Source: Serpula lacrymans var. lacrymans S7.9 (taxonomy: Eukaryota > Basidiomycota > Agaricomycetes > Boletales > Serpulaceae). From it: a DNA stretch of 64,000 nucleotides. The stretch covers positions 2,884,308-2,948,307 of the forward strand of contig NW_006763291.1 in the NCBI RefSeq assembly GCF_000218685.1, written 5' to 3'. The position numbers and the translations under genes were made by a program. Within the stretch, counting starts at the first letter, position 1. The number at the start of each line of letters is the position of its first letter. The notes beneath the pieces are model-generated. The model saw nothing but the letters and a program-made list of their open reading frames with translations. It was not told the origin of the DNA and made no database searches. Shown here piece by piece: positions 32,421 to 43,852 of this stretch.

Positions 32421-33969
32421 ATGTCTACAACCCAACGCCCCCTCATCGTCCTCGGTGCTGGTGTAATTGGCCTCACCACCGCTTATCGTGTATCTACAGA
32501 TCCAGTACTCTCGTCTCTATTCAAGATAACGGTAGTGGCAAGAGATCTACCGGAGGATATGGATTCTCAGGCTTGGTCGAGTCCTTGGGCGGTGCGTGGT
32601 GGTTCGCTCAAGGTTCTGACTGGCGTTGACACCTTATTCTAGGGTGCCAATTGGTCGCCGATGCCGATGGGTGGCGAGGACGAACGGATAAAGAGATGGG
32701 AGACAACCACTTTGTGAGAACCGTACAGCTCATCTTATCTACGATCATTTAGCTGACACGTTGGGCTTGTAGCAATAAGTTCTGGGATATGATACCTAGT
32801 GGACTCGTGAAGGTAAGCCCATCGAGTACTATATTGAGGTCTCATGATTCAAATTTCATTGTAAAACTAGGAATTACCCTCAAGGAAGTATGGCTATCAT
32901 GCCACAGACTATTCTAACGTGTGGTGGAAAGACCTGGTACGAAATGTAAGCTCCACCAACGCATTTTGTATTCTTGGCATCATATCATCTAATCGTTGAT
33001 ATTAGTTCCGCATTATGGAGCCTTCAGAAATCCCTGAAGGCTATAAATCCGGCTTATCATTCAGCACCATCTCAGTCAGCCCCGTCTTCTATCTTCCCTG
33101 GCTCACAGCCAATCTCGTAAACCATGGAGTCAACTTTGTGCGCAAAACAGTAAGGAGCTTAGACGAGCTTTCGTATCTTGCTAAAGAAAATGGAATATTG
33201 GTGAACGCTACTGCCCTAGGTGAGAATGTATATGAAATGCACAATGAAGCAAGCTGACGATCGCGATTTCTTTGGACTGTGCTGAAAGGGTCTAGATCAA
33301 TCCTTGGAATCGAGGACACGGCGCTGTACCCTATACGCGGCCAAACAATCCTAGTACGATGTCCTAGTCTACAAGAGTTTTTAGCATTGGAAGGAGGTAA
33401 GCATCCTAAATTTTGATCAGGGGGCTGTCATCGGTCTCACTGATACCATTTATCAAACCACTAGACGAATACTCGGACGAAGGTGGGGAAGCGACCTATA
33501 TCATCCCCCGCCCAGGTGCTGGCGACGCGGAGGGCACAGCACTGATAGGAGGTACATTCCAAGTCAGAAACTGGGATACATCTTTGAACATGGACACGGC
33601 GCGGAGTATCTTTATGCGATGTGCATCGCTTGCACCATGCCTACTTGACAAGGGGACAGAAGTTCTTAAACATAATGTCGGCCTGAGGCCTGCCAGAGAG
33701 GGTGGCCCGAGGGTGGAGGTCGGACGAGTCAAGTTACCTTTGGGTGATGGCTTGCGGAAGCGAGCTGAGAGTGGGGGTAATGCCCAAACAGAAGCGAAGG
33801 ACGAATTGGTAGTTGTGCATGCATACGGCTTCGGGTAAGTGCAACTATGATTTATTCGTTTGCGCGTGATTTTTTGATGCTAAGATTCGTCCTCTTAAGG
33901 GCCGCTGGTTATCAGAGCTCATGGGGAGCGGTTGAAGATGTTGTTTCTCTGCTGAAAGGAAATATCTAA
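32421..33969 (+). CDS. D-amino-acid oxidase
   Basis: Eight exons: 32421-32591, 32643-32713, 32773-32812, 32871-32945, 33006-33219, 33289-33396, 33465-33834, 33900-33969. The sum is 1119 nt, 372 residues, in frame. The N-terminal Rossmann motif is [14 protein letters not shown]. Further landmarks are [15 protein letters not shown], the YPIRGQT loop, and [16 protein letters not shown] near the C-terminus, all typical of FAD-dependent D-amino-acid oxidases that convert D-amino acids to keto acids, ammonia and H2O2. The C-terminus (LLKGNI) lacks an obvious SKL peroxisomal signal. The region between residues 250 and 340 carries a charged insertion ([17 protein letters not shown]). It diverges from GPI1. 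Confidence 0.92.
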
Positions 33970-35163
33970 ACTTTTCACTGGTGTCCACAGATTTATAGAG
34001 AGATTAGTGTGTTAGCCTGTAACTCCAGGGCTTAGTTATGTCATGAACGGCAAGTGTCTATCAATTTTATTTCACCTGATTGTACGAGGGGACTGACCTT
34101 CACAGGATAAGTGTAGAAGAGACACCGTGCATTATGGCTCAGAGTTCAGTCTAGTATCATACATAAAGACACAAGGTATGGTCTTGGTACTATGGCAAGT
34201 AAATCATGAAACATATTGTCAATAAGCACGGTTTGGGCACTACACTCTCACCTTTCTGTGGGATGTTATTCGAAACACCGGTTATCGAACTCTGATCTTT
34301 TTTAGGTGGAAGTATGGTGAGTTATGCTATGGTCGTAGTAATGGAGAACCGTTGTCATCCATAGAACATACCTCAAATCAGAGTCTTCATCCCTCGTGAG
34401 TATCTTATTTCACCCCAATGAAAATGGCACAGATGAGGAGGAGGAGGAGCATACTGATAACCGCTTAGATATTCACTGATGATCGAGTCTCTTAGATTTA
34501 CAATATTTGGTGCTGGCTCCAATGCCTGGAAACCTGATTCCATGGTGCCAACCTAGGTTCTTGAATTAAGCATGTAGTTTCCGAATGATGATTATAATTT
34601 ATTCACATAAATATCTATACAAGTATCTCAGATAGAAAGTGTAGCTTATTGAATTAATATTGGAAGGGAGTCGGGCCTGGAATGTGCAAGTATTCTGACT
34701 GGCTCAAATGCTGCACTGTAGATCTCCAGAATCGAACATCCGGGCAAGGTCTGATTGGAACGTGCCGGAAATGACCGAGTTTTCGGGACATTCTCATGGT
34801 TCATTATCTCAGTTTTTTCGCTGTGTGTGTAGGCTATCCGGCTCTTGCCTTGCTGCATCTTTGCTTGCAGCTCATGACGTTCATCTGAACATACATGGAA
34901 ATTGGTCTTCTTTGGCCGTGGTGGGGAGACTGCTAGCATTCGTACTATCTTCCTGGAAGACCCTGTACCAAATCTCTACCAAAACTACACTTGCCTGATC
35001 CGGCATCTCTTCCGAGTCAGCGATTCCGGCACACTTAAGACTCTAGCCACTAACGACAACAGATGATTGAACACGCCTGACGGAATAGACAGCATCTCTC
35101 TATCGCTATTGATAAGTGATGCGCTAATTAACTGTTAACCAACTCCCAGTCTCCAGCACTCTC
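33970..35163. other. Intergenic, AT-rich
   Basis: Short open frames exist on both strands (34646-34939, 34708-34998) but none has family features or introns that join. I see no gene. Confidence 0.5.
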
Positions 35164-35478
35164 TCATAGTCCTTCATCCACGTCAGTACTATCGCCTTCT
35201 TTGACCTCATCACAAGTCGCGGGAACGACATCTTTGTTGCCACTGCCTTCGAGAAAACAACAAACTACGAAATGGGGAATCGTATTATTGGACAATGAGA
35301 GCGCTGTGCACTCGGTACCATGCATCTGCCCCGACGATTTGCGACAGCATTGTTCAGTCAGCGGCATATTCACGCTAGTGCCGCAGTGGCATTCCCTTGA
35401 GCCCAGCTGCGCGACAGTTTGAGAAGACATCGCGAGCAGTAAGGCAGCTTGGGCGAAGGCGAAATGGAGGAACTTCAT
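35164..35478 (-). CDS. Small secreted cysteine-rich protein
   Basis: A single open frame of 104 residues starts at ATG 35478. Residues 1-23 are a clear signal peptide (KFLHFAFAQAALLLAM, cleavage near TVAQ-LG). The mature part has eight cysteines in the order C-x-C, CC, C, CC, C, so all are potentially paired, and one NNT glycosylation site. The tail is acidic. Hydrophobins also have eight cysteines and two CC pairs, but in the order C-CC-C-C-CC-C, so this is not a standard hydrophobin. It fits the loose class of fungal small secreted or effector-like proteins. An upstream spliced exon near 35600-35815 is possible. Confidence 0.65.
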   Translation of the reverse strand: MKFLHFAFAQAALLLAMSSQTVAQLGSRECHCGTSVNMPLTEQCCRKSSGQMHGTECTALSLSNNTIPHFVVCCFLEGSGNKDVVPATCDEVKEGDSTDVDEGL

Positions 35479-35966
35479 TGGTCTGAGAGGGGTGTGAGTT
35501 GGGTTATTAAGATTTGGGTGTGAATGGCGTATCGGACACGGGAGGTGTGTATGAGTGCTAGATGAGAGATGTGAGTTGAGGTATAGTGAGCTGACCTTCC
35601 TTCATCCCCTTCAGCTCACTTTTCAGCAAGTCGTTATCACACCTCCACCACATATACCTCGCCCTTTTACACAGCGTCTTGCAAGCATCGTGAGGTAAAG
35701 TTATAGAATGATCCTCCATCGTGTTCACTAGTACTGTCAGGAAATTTGCACTTCTGACGCCGTTTGATGTTGTGCTAGCGTCGATGGGACGGTCTAAGCG
35801 GGGTGCGATCTTCAAAGGTTGAGGTAGAAGTGTGAGCCAATTGAATAACGACAGCCAGAGCCGATAAGAAGCACATTAGCGTCGATACGAACCCGAAAGA
35901 TTGAATGGGATGGCGTTGTTTGGTGGTGGGGTCAAGCTTGGATCAAGCCTAGGTACATGAGGTGAC

Positions 35967-36071
35967 CACGTGGCAAGCGTCACGTGTCGTCACGTGAGCA
36001 CTACGTCCTTGTTTCATTCGAGTTCGCTGTGAGTGACGACGACGAAGACATTGCAGCGAGAGCATCACGTG
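35967..36071. promoter_or_regulatory. Cluster of four CACGTG boxes ahead of UGGT
   Basis: CACGTG occurs at 35967, 35981, 35991 and 36066; the last ends 3 bases before the UGGT start codon. Boxes two and three start 10 bp apart. These are E-box/G-box palindromes for bHLH or bZIP factors. A role in ER-stress control is plausible from the target gene but not shown. Confidence 0.6.
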
Positions 36072-36074
36072 CAG

Positions 36075-39000
36075 ATGCACTACTTCCTTGCACTCGCACT
36101 CGCTCTTTTCCCATTCGCCAACGCCTCTCCCCCCGTTTCAGTCCAGCTCCGTACGCCATGGCTTTCTCCTGGTCCGCTCCTCGAAACCATGTATGTTCTC
36201 CTTCGTAGCTTTTGTCATTTGCTGACATCTTAAATAGTGAAACGATATCTATTGAAGACCCCTCTGCATTCTTTCCTCTCCTTTCCCTGCTTTCTACGAA
36301 CCCACCAGACCCAAATGCATCGCCCAAGACCGTCCACGCGCACGTCCTCGACCTCGCTTCTCCGCTCCTCGATGGCCCAGCACGCGCATCCGTAGACGCC
36401 CTTCTTGTTCTGCACGCCGCCAGCCCACGCATCGCCGCATTCGAGCAGCACTTCCTTGCGCGCACGCACGAACAAGCTGTCGAAGATGCAAGTGGAGAGA
36501 CCTGTGCTGCATGGGTTGACTGGTACGGCCACGTAGTCTGCACCGTCGACGGTCTCAAACGCGCCGTATCGTCCATCTCATTCGAGCATAAACCACAGCC
36601 TCGCTCTCTCCCATTCGATCACGTCTACCCCTCTCCACACTCCCAAAAACCAACCGCCATCTTCTACGCCTCCCTCACAGCCCCCAACTTCCCCGCTCTC
36701 CACCACGCACTCGTCGACCTCACCCAAAGCGCAGGCATCGAGTACGTCCTACGCTGGGCAGTCTCGCCCGATCCACAAAGCACGCGAGCACACGACAAGG
36801 ATGCCTTGGGCGCCAGCCTCAGCGGGTATGGCGTTTCTCTCGACCTCAAGAAGATGGACTACCTCGCGCTCGACGATCGCGGGAGGAGTGCTAGTACTGG
36901 GCAAGGTGAGTATCCCAGTCGCATTTGTTCACTCTATACTTTCTACTGACTGTGCTACTCCCTCTCCCATCCACCAGCTTCCCCTGACTCAACTGCCCAC
37001 GCACGGGAACAGGACCAAGACGCCCTCCTTGCCCTCTTTGACTCTTTACCATCTCTCAATGCGTCGACAGAGCTGCATATTGAAGGCGGGACCAAAGATG
37101 CTGCTTTATCGGAAGACGAGATCGCTGGTACGTTCTCTACTCTCGTCTCTCACAACTCATCCGTGTTCATCTTCACCCCGCCTACACAGACCTCGGGCTG
37201 AGAGCGACACAGCTCATATATTCATACTCCTCGCCCTCAAAGCGCGAAGACGACAAGAGCCACGAAAACTCTGTCACCGCGTCCCTCTCGCCCCTCACCC
37301 TCCTCCGCCAGCTCACCCACTCCTTCCCACTCTACGCTACCAAACTCGCACGTAAAGACCTCCTGGATGGTCTCGATTCGTCGTACTCCTTGCCCTCGGA
37401 CAAGGGCACCGAGAAGAACGAAGAACACGATGCTTGGGCTGGCCATCAACCCACCGGCGTCCTCTCCCCCCTATTTGATTCCGTCCGCTCCAATTGGGAA
37501 AAGGTCGCCCCCGGAACGTCGCTCTTCTGGGTGAATGGAAGGGTGCTGGGAGAGGGTGAGGTTGGGGTGTTTGGGTGAGTTGTTCCCTTTGAGTTGTTTT
37601 TGCGGTGCTAATCAAATATTCTATTCGCTCTTCCTTCCCTCCCATTTTCCTTCCGTCTTCATCTTGCTTCACCTCTCAACATGAAACCCCTCGCTCACCG
37701 AACAAAACAGCCTCATCCGCACGCTTCGAAAAGAACGATCGCTCGTCCGCGCGCTGATGCAGTTGGGCATGTCTACGAGAGAAGCCGTCGAGGTCGTTGT
37801 GCATGATGCACATTCGCGAACTGGTGCTGATGGCGATTATGCGGATAAAGATATCACCAGGAGAGGCAAGGGGGTGAAAAAAGGGAGCGAGGTAGAGGAG
37901 GAGAGGGAGGAGGAGAAAGGCGGGTCGAGGAGCGGCAGATGGAACGCCAAACACTCTAAACTCGACCCCCGACCCGAAGATGCCTCAAAAGCCTCATCAC
38001 CCGTTCACTCCTCCCACGATGACGTCGCCAAGTCCACCTCGAAAAAGTCGAACAAGGACGGTGGCGTCCACCGCCCCAAGTTTCCTGATGCGCTCGTGCC
38101 TACTGAGGCGACGGAGGGACTTGTGGATGCTAGTGATAGGACGGAGGGAGGGGGGGTTGTGGTGTGGTGGAATGATTTGGGGGCGGATGCGAGGTGAGGA
38201 TTTTTCTTGTATACATAGAGAGAGAGAGCTGGTTTTTTTTTGTGCGGCGTACTGATTAAAAATTCTGTTGTTGTGGGTTTGACGTAGGTATGCGCGGTAT
38301 AGCAGCTCTCTCAGTGTCGTACGTGTCTTTCCCTCCTTGTTCCCATTTTATACTAACCATGCCCTCCACACAGCTCCTCCGCCCCCTCTACCCAGGCCAA
38401 CTCCCCATGACGCGCTTCAACCTCTTCAACGCCATTCTCGTACTCGACCTCGCCCAACCCCGCACTCTTTCCTTCCTCGCAATGTCTTTGGAAGGGATCG
38501 TGGCGAGGGGGTGGGCGGTGAGGTGGGGGATTGTGCCGTTTGTTGAGTGGAAGGAGGGGGAAGGTGTGGATGGTGAGTTGATACTTATAAGACGTGGATT
38601 CGTCGTTGTGATTCTGATTGTTGTGAACTTCGTAGGTACGAAAATGGCGAGGCTGTTTTATTTTGTGTCGGAGAAGTATGGACGGGATGTCATCATTGGA
38701 TTTTTGAAGCGGGTGCGTCATGTCCCATCTTATTCTCAAGTTTCCATCTCTAACCGCTCTAACCTAATCCTTCCACTTAGGTATCAGCAGCCCACGTCCA
38801 AACGCCCACCCTCTCCTGGCCCCTCGTACGCATGGCCTGGGCCGACTTTGGGATGCCGGACGACTTTGATAGTGTCGTTGAGGGACGCGTTGTCGCTTCG
38901 GTTGGCGACGAAGCTGAGAAGGACGGGGGGAATGTGGACACGCTTCATAAAGCTCGGCTGTATGCGCGCAGGGTTGGTATCACGGATGCGTCGGGCCATG

Positions 39001-42000
39001 CGTTCGTGAATGGGAGGTATATTGGTATGAGTGACGTGAGTGTGCCTTTCTTTCTTTTCTCTTCTGCCCTCTTGTGTTGTGGCCTACAATGGCGGGGCAA
39101 AGAGTTTTATGATGAGTAGCTGACTGGTAGATTTTTGTGTGGGTTAATCATAGGCGTTTCTGCGGGATTTACAAGTGGAAGTAACGCAGCAACTACAGTA
39201 CCTCCAAGAACTGGTGAGTTGTCTCACTTTCATACGCTGACGAAAACCTACTCACCTCTCTCCTCCCCCTCCCATCTATACATTCTTCATTCAGGTCTAC
39301 ACAAGTATTTTAACAGACAGCTATGTCCCCACCATTTCGACATTCTTCTACGACCTGCCTTGGACACCTGCAAGGCGGAACGCACATATCTACCCCTTGA
39401 TTTCGAGTCCTGCAAGCGGTGGCGTACAACCTGCTGGCTCCAGCGCACGCCCTCTGCGTATGTTCAGTTTGCCTGAACTCCCGAAGGTGGTGGGTAAAGG
39501 AGGGTTTGTGACCCCTCGTGAGTTTCCGTTTTCTTTGCACATGATGTCGGGGTAAAAATGGTTTGGTTGTGCTGACTTCGTTCTGTTAATAGAGGACGAC
39601 GATTACTTGCCGATTAGTATGTACGTTATTGCTGATTTCGACTCCGAGTCTGGGCTTGCGCTCGTGAAAGAAGCGCTCGATTTTATCGTACGTCGTTTCT
39701 TTTGGGTTTCCTGGTAGCACACTTAAAATGGTGTTAATCGTGAATGTGAGCAGGGATCAGGACCGAGCTCTCGAGTGACTTTTGTTCACAACCCAGCTCC
39801 GTCCACCCATTCGCACTCAGTGTCGTCGCTCTTGTCACAGCTCATCTCAAAGGACGTACTGGCCACGATATCCCCTGCCCGTCTCAAACGCGCTCTAGGT
39901 CTCGATGAGGCGGGGTCGGTCTCCACACCAGACGAGTCTGCGCAGGTGGCGTTGAAAGCAGACCTGCTACGTGAATATGGAGTCGATGGGGGTGAGGTGG
40001 TGGTGGCTGAGGATGCGTACGCAGGATACGTTGGGTCTTGTAAGGCGCTGGCTAGGGAGCTCCGCCTTCTCCCCGGCGAACAGGCAATTCTCGTCAACGG
40101 TCGGGTACGTTTTTGAAGCATTATCATAGTCCTCATCTTGAGTGGAAACTGAGAAGTCCCTTCGGTGTAGCTCGTTGGGCCATTTGACGCTTCCGAGTTC
40201 ATGGTTGAAGACTTTGAGATGTTGGAGACGTATGAGATGCGGAAACGAGTAGGTTCGGTTGTGGTTGCGCTGGAAGATGTTTTGGGCGAGAAGGCGGACG
40301 ATCTCGATTCGTATGAAATTCTTTTTCGCGTTGTGGTATTATCACTGACAATTGAATTATTCTGGCTGTAGATCCTCCTATGCACACCTCGTGTCTACGA
40401 GTTCGTCTCTCATCTCCGCCATTCAGCTACCCGATCCCAGCGAGGCCGGCTTGTTCGACACAGCTCCAAAACCACGTTCGCGGAAGTATAAGCTGTTGGA
40501 TGGGAATTATACGTATGTACCGTTCATCGTGGACTTTTTTTGGGCGTTAGGTGACGACGTCGTGGCTGATTTATCGTTCGTAGGTCGTTTGAGATTGGGA
40601 ATGCGGATGATGCGCTGTATCATGTTGCAGCTGTCGTTGATCCTTTGAGTGAAACTGCGCAGAAGTGGACTAGCTTGCTTGAGGTGAGGTCTTTCGCCAG
40701 ACGATGTTTCGTGAGGGCACGGGTCTGATGGGCTTTCTTTGGGGAATATAGTGGCTCGTGGAGTTCCCGGGTGTGTACCTCGAGTTGTACCTGAACCCAT
40801 CTCAGCATTCAGAGGTGCGTGTGTTGACGCCTCAGAAGTCTGGAGGTCGTACTCATCTCGGAAATAGATACCCCTCAAACGCTTTTATCGGTATAACTTG
40901 GCGCCTAGACTAACGTATGACGAGAACGGGTAAGAAAACACTGTCTCGGTTTTATTAACTGTGAGGTTAACATGTGTGTCGTGCAGACTAGAGGTTCCAG
41001 CGAAAGTCGTTTTTAATGGGCTTCCTATCGAACCGATCTATACCCTCGGCATGGACGTTCCTTCGTCATGGCTTGTCCGACCCCGCGAAGCGTTGTATGA
41101 CCTCGACAACATCCAACTTGGCAGCTTGTCGCCCCAGGACCGTGTCACGGGCCTCGAAGCCGTCTTCGCACTCGACTACCTCGTCGTTGAAGGCCACGCA
41201 CGCGAGACGTTACTCAACTCGCCTCCCCGCGGACTCCAACTCCAGCTCTCCACACCCGACGGCACACCCGTAGACGACACACAGGTCGTTGCGAATCTCG
41301 GGTATCTCCAGTTCAAAGCCAAGCCTGGCGTGTACGAGCTCTCGATCCGGGAGGGCAGAGGGAGAGATGTGTTTGAGATGGAGAGCGTGGGGAACGAGGG
41401 GTGGGAGAGTCCGCGTGTCGAGGAGGTAGGGAGTGAGGTGACTGTGATGAGCTTTGAGGGTCTTACGCTGTACCCGAGGCTGGTGAGAAAGCCTGGGATG
41501 GAGATGGTCGATGTATTGGATGAGCTAAGCTATAAGGAGGAAGAGACCCACGGGGTTATTGAGGATATTGTATCCAGGTATGCTCGTTTTTTCTTTGCGA
41601 TGTTAGCTGCTGTCGCTCATTATGTGCCCGCAATAGAATGACTTCTTTGTTCTCGCACAAAGGCGAAAAGAGTCTCCAGGCGCAAGGCGATGGACAAGCT
41701 GATATCAACATCTTCACTGTCGCTTCTGGATTGCTGTACGAGGTACAGACTTTCACATTTTTACGTCGGGTGACAAATATGCTGATATATTTTGTTCAGC
41801 GTTTCGTGTCCATCATGATCCTCAGTGTCTTGCGGAATACGAACAAGACTGTCAAATTCTGGTTTATCGAGAACTTCTTGTCTCCATCGTTCCTGGTAAG
41901 TAGCTTGCGAAACGAGGAATAAGCGTGCCACTAACACTGTTTACGCAGGAATTCATTCCTCACTTGGCCGAAGCTTACAACTTCCAGTATGAACTAGTCA

Positions 42001-43214
42001 CCTACAAGTGGCCCTCCTGGCTGCGAGCTCAGAAAGAAAAACAGCGGATTATCTGGGCATACAAAATCCTCTTCTTAGACGTTCTTTTCCCTATGGACCT
42101 CAAAAAAGTCATCTTCGTGGATGCCGATCAGATCGTCCGAGCAGATCTGCAAGAGCTCGTTGACCTTGACTTGCACGGAGCGCCATACGGTTACACGCCG
42201 ATGGGAGATGACAACTACGACATGGAAGGCTTCCGCTTCTGGAAGACGGGATATTGGGCTGATTTCCTACGTGGACGCCCATATCATATCAGGTGTGTTA
42301 GATCCAATACCGCTAGTCACATAACTTAAGAACTTCTTTAGTGCCCTCTATGTTGTCGATCTCGTGCGGTTCCGTCAAGTAAGTAGATCACACCATTGTA
42401 AATATCAAATCTCTGACTGACCAACTTTCGCAGATTGCAGCTGGGGTAAGAGCTAGTTTGTGCCACGAAACATCCTTGATTGTTTGCTAACACGAATGGT
42501 TGGCAGGACATTCTCCGTGGACAATACCAAGCGCTTTCCGCCGATCCCAACTCGCTTGCCAATCTTGATCAAGGTATGTCGGATTATTTGTTGTATAGTA
42601 GGGCGGTGACCGATGCAATTTCAGATCTACCCAATAACATACAGCAGCAAGTTCCGATAGTAAGTGTATTCTGCGACACTCGTTGGTACTGATATGCTAA
42701 CAGGCAATTCGTTTAGTTCTCGCTCCACGAAGATTGGCTCTGGGTAAGTAAAAATGTGATTAGATGTGTAAGGTTGTGACTGAAAGACTCCATCACTCGA
42801 CAGTGTGAAACATGGTGTAAGTTTCAGAAATATGTGCTCAATTTTAACTGGCGTCTGACATTTTCTCCGCTCACAGGTAGCAAAGACCGTCTCCATCGCG
42901 CAAAGACGATCGACTTGTGTCAAAACCCCCTCACAGTAAGCCGCCAGCTACGATATTCACTCCTGCGATACATACTAACACTAACCGTTCAATAGAAAGA
43001 GCCAAAGTTGGCTCGAGCACGCCAGATACCCGAATGGGAAGAGTACGATGCTGAGATTGCTCGGTTTGCTCGAAAGCTTGCGGAAGAGGGCAAGATCAGG
43101 GCGAGCGCTGCTACCGCAGACACCAATGTCCTCGCCAATGTTGGTGCGACACCTCAGGCTGCGGAGTCTGTGGGAGACAACAGTGAAGAAGCACGTCCGA
43201 GAGACGAACTGTAA
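36075..43214 (+). CDS. UDP-glucose:glycoprotein glucosyltransferase (ER folding sensor)
   Basis: The gene has many exons. It starts at ATG 36075 with a signal peptide ([15 protein letters not shown]), and the first intron (about 36191-36237) joins ETI to the next exon. The N-terminal two-thirds matches the long folding-sensor region with thioredoxin-like repeats. The catalytic GT24 domain starts near 41800: [14 protein letters not shown], then [15 protein letters not shown] (the DxD motif), [20 protein letters not shown], and HEDWLWCETWC. The protein ends RDEL (43200-43211), an HDEL/KDEL-type ER retrieval signal. It re-glucosylates misfolded N-glycoproteins so that calnexin rebinds them. An acidic/basic low-complexity insertion is coded at 37860-38080. 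It converges on the Pma1 gene. Confidence 0.93.
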
Positions 43215-43852
43215 CATAGATAAATAGAGAATTGGTTGGCTAAAATGATTCACTGCTTGTAGATCCAGGATTTAGAGCTTACGTGGAAATATTATGGGGC
43301 CGTAGTAATTTATAATTTACAGACGTATTCTCAAGACACATGGCCAACTGAAGGGTCAAACAGCATCTTGTAACATCTCCGCAATTTTGGAAGACATCAT
43401 ACGCGCTGACTTCAGAACACTTGTCAAAATCTCTCATGCTCTCCAATTTTAAGTTTATGTAAAATCTATGAAATTCGTCATATTTTTCGTTGTAAAACAA
43501 TTACTTGTATAATATTACTTATGTATCACTCATCATGAGACGGAGGACGTAACGTCGCATCAAAATGAGACAACGTAGATGTTAACATTAGGGATGAAGA
43601 AAGAAGAGAAGGAACGTGAACCGAGACCGCGATGCGCCAAGCCGCATAAAAAGAAGAGAAAGGGCCGACCGACGACAGGTATCCGATGCCAAACAAAATT
43701 GCGTATATATGAACAATGTAAATTGCGATATGAAGGAGAGGGATGACACCAGACAAGTGCAGGCGGGGGAGCTCTTATCTCTAGATTTACATGGATATCG
43801 TTGTATGTATAAAACAGGGCGGAGGCGAATGCGAGGGAGAGGTTCCATTCGT
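43215..43852. other. Convergent 3' region between UGGT and Pma1
   Basis: AT-rich up to about 43550 and without gene features. It holds the 3' UTRs of both genes. Confidence 0.55.

Noticed and set aside
35164..35478. Hydrophobin
   Set aside because: Eight cysteines and two CC pairs are present, but the order is not C-CC-C-C-CC-C, and the expected long hydrophobic loops are missing.
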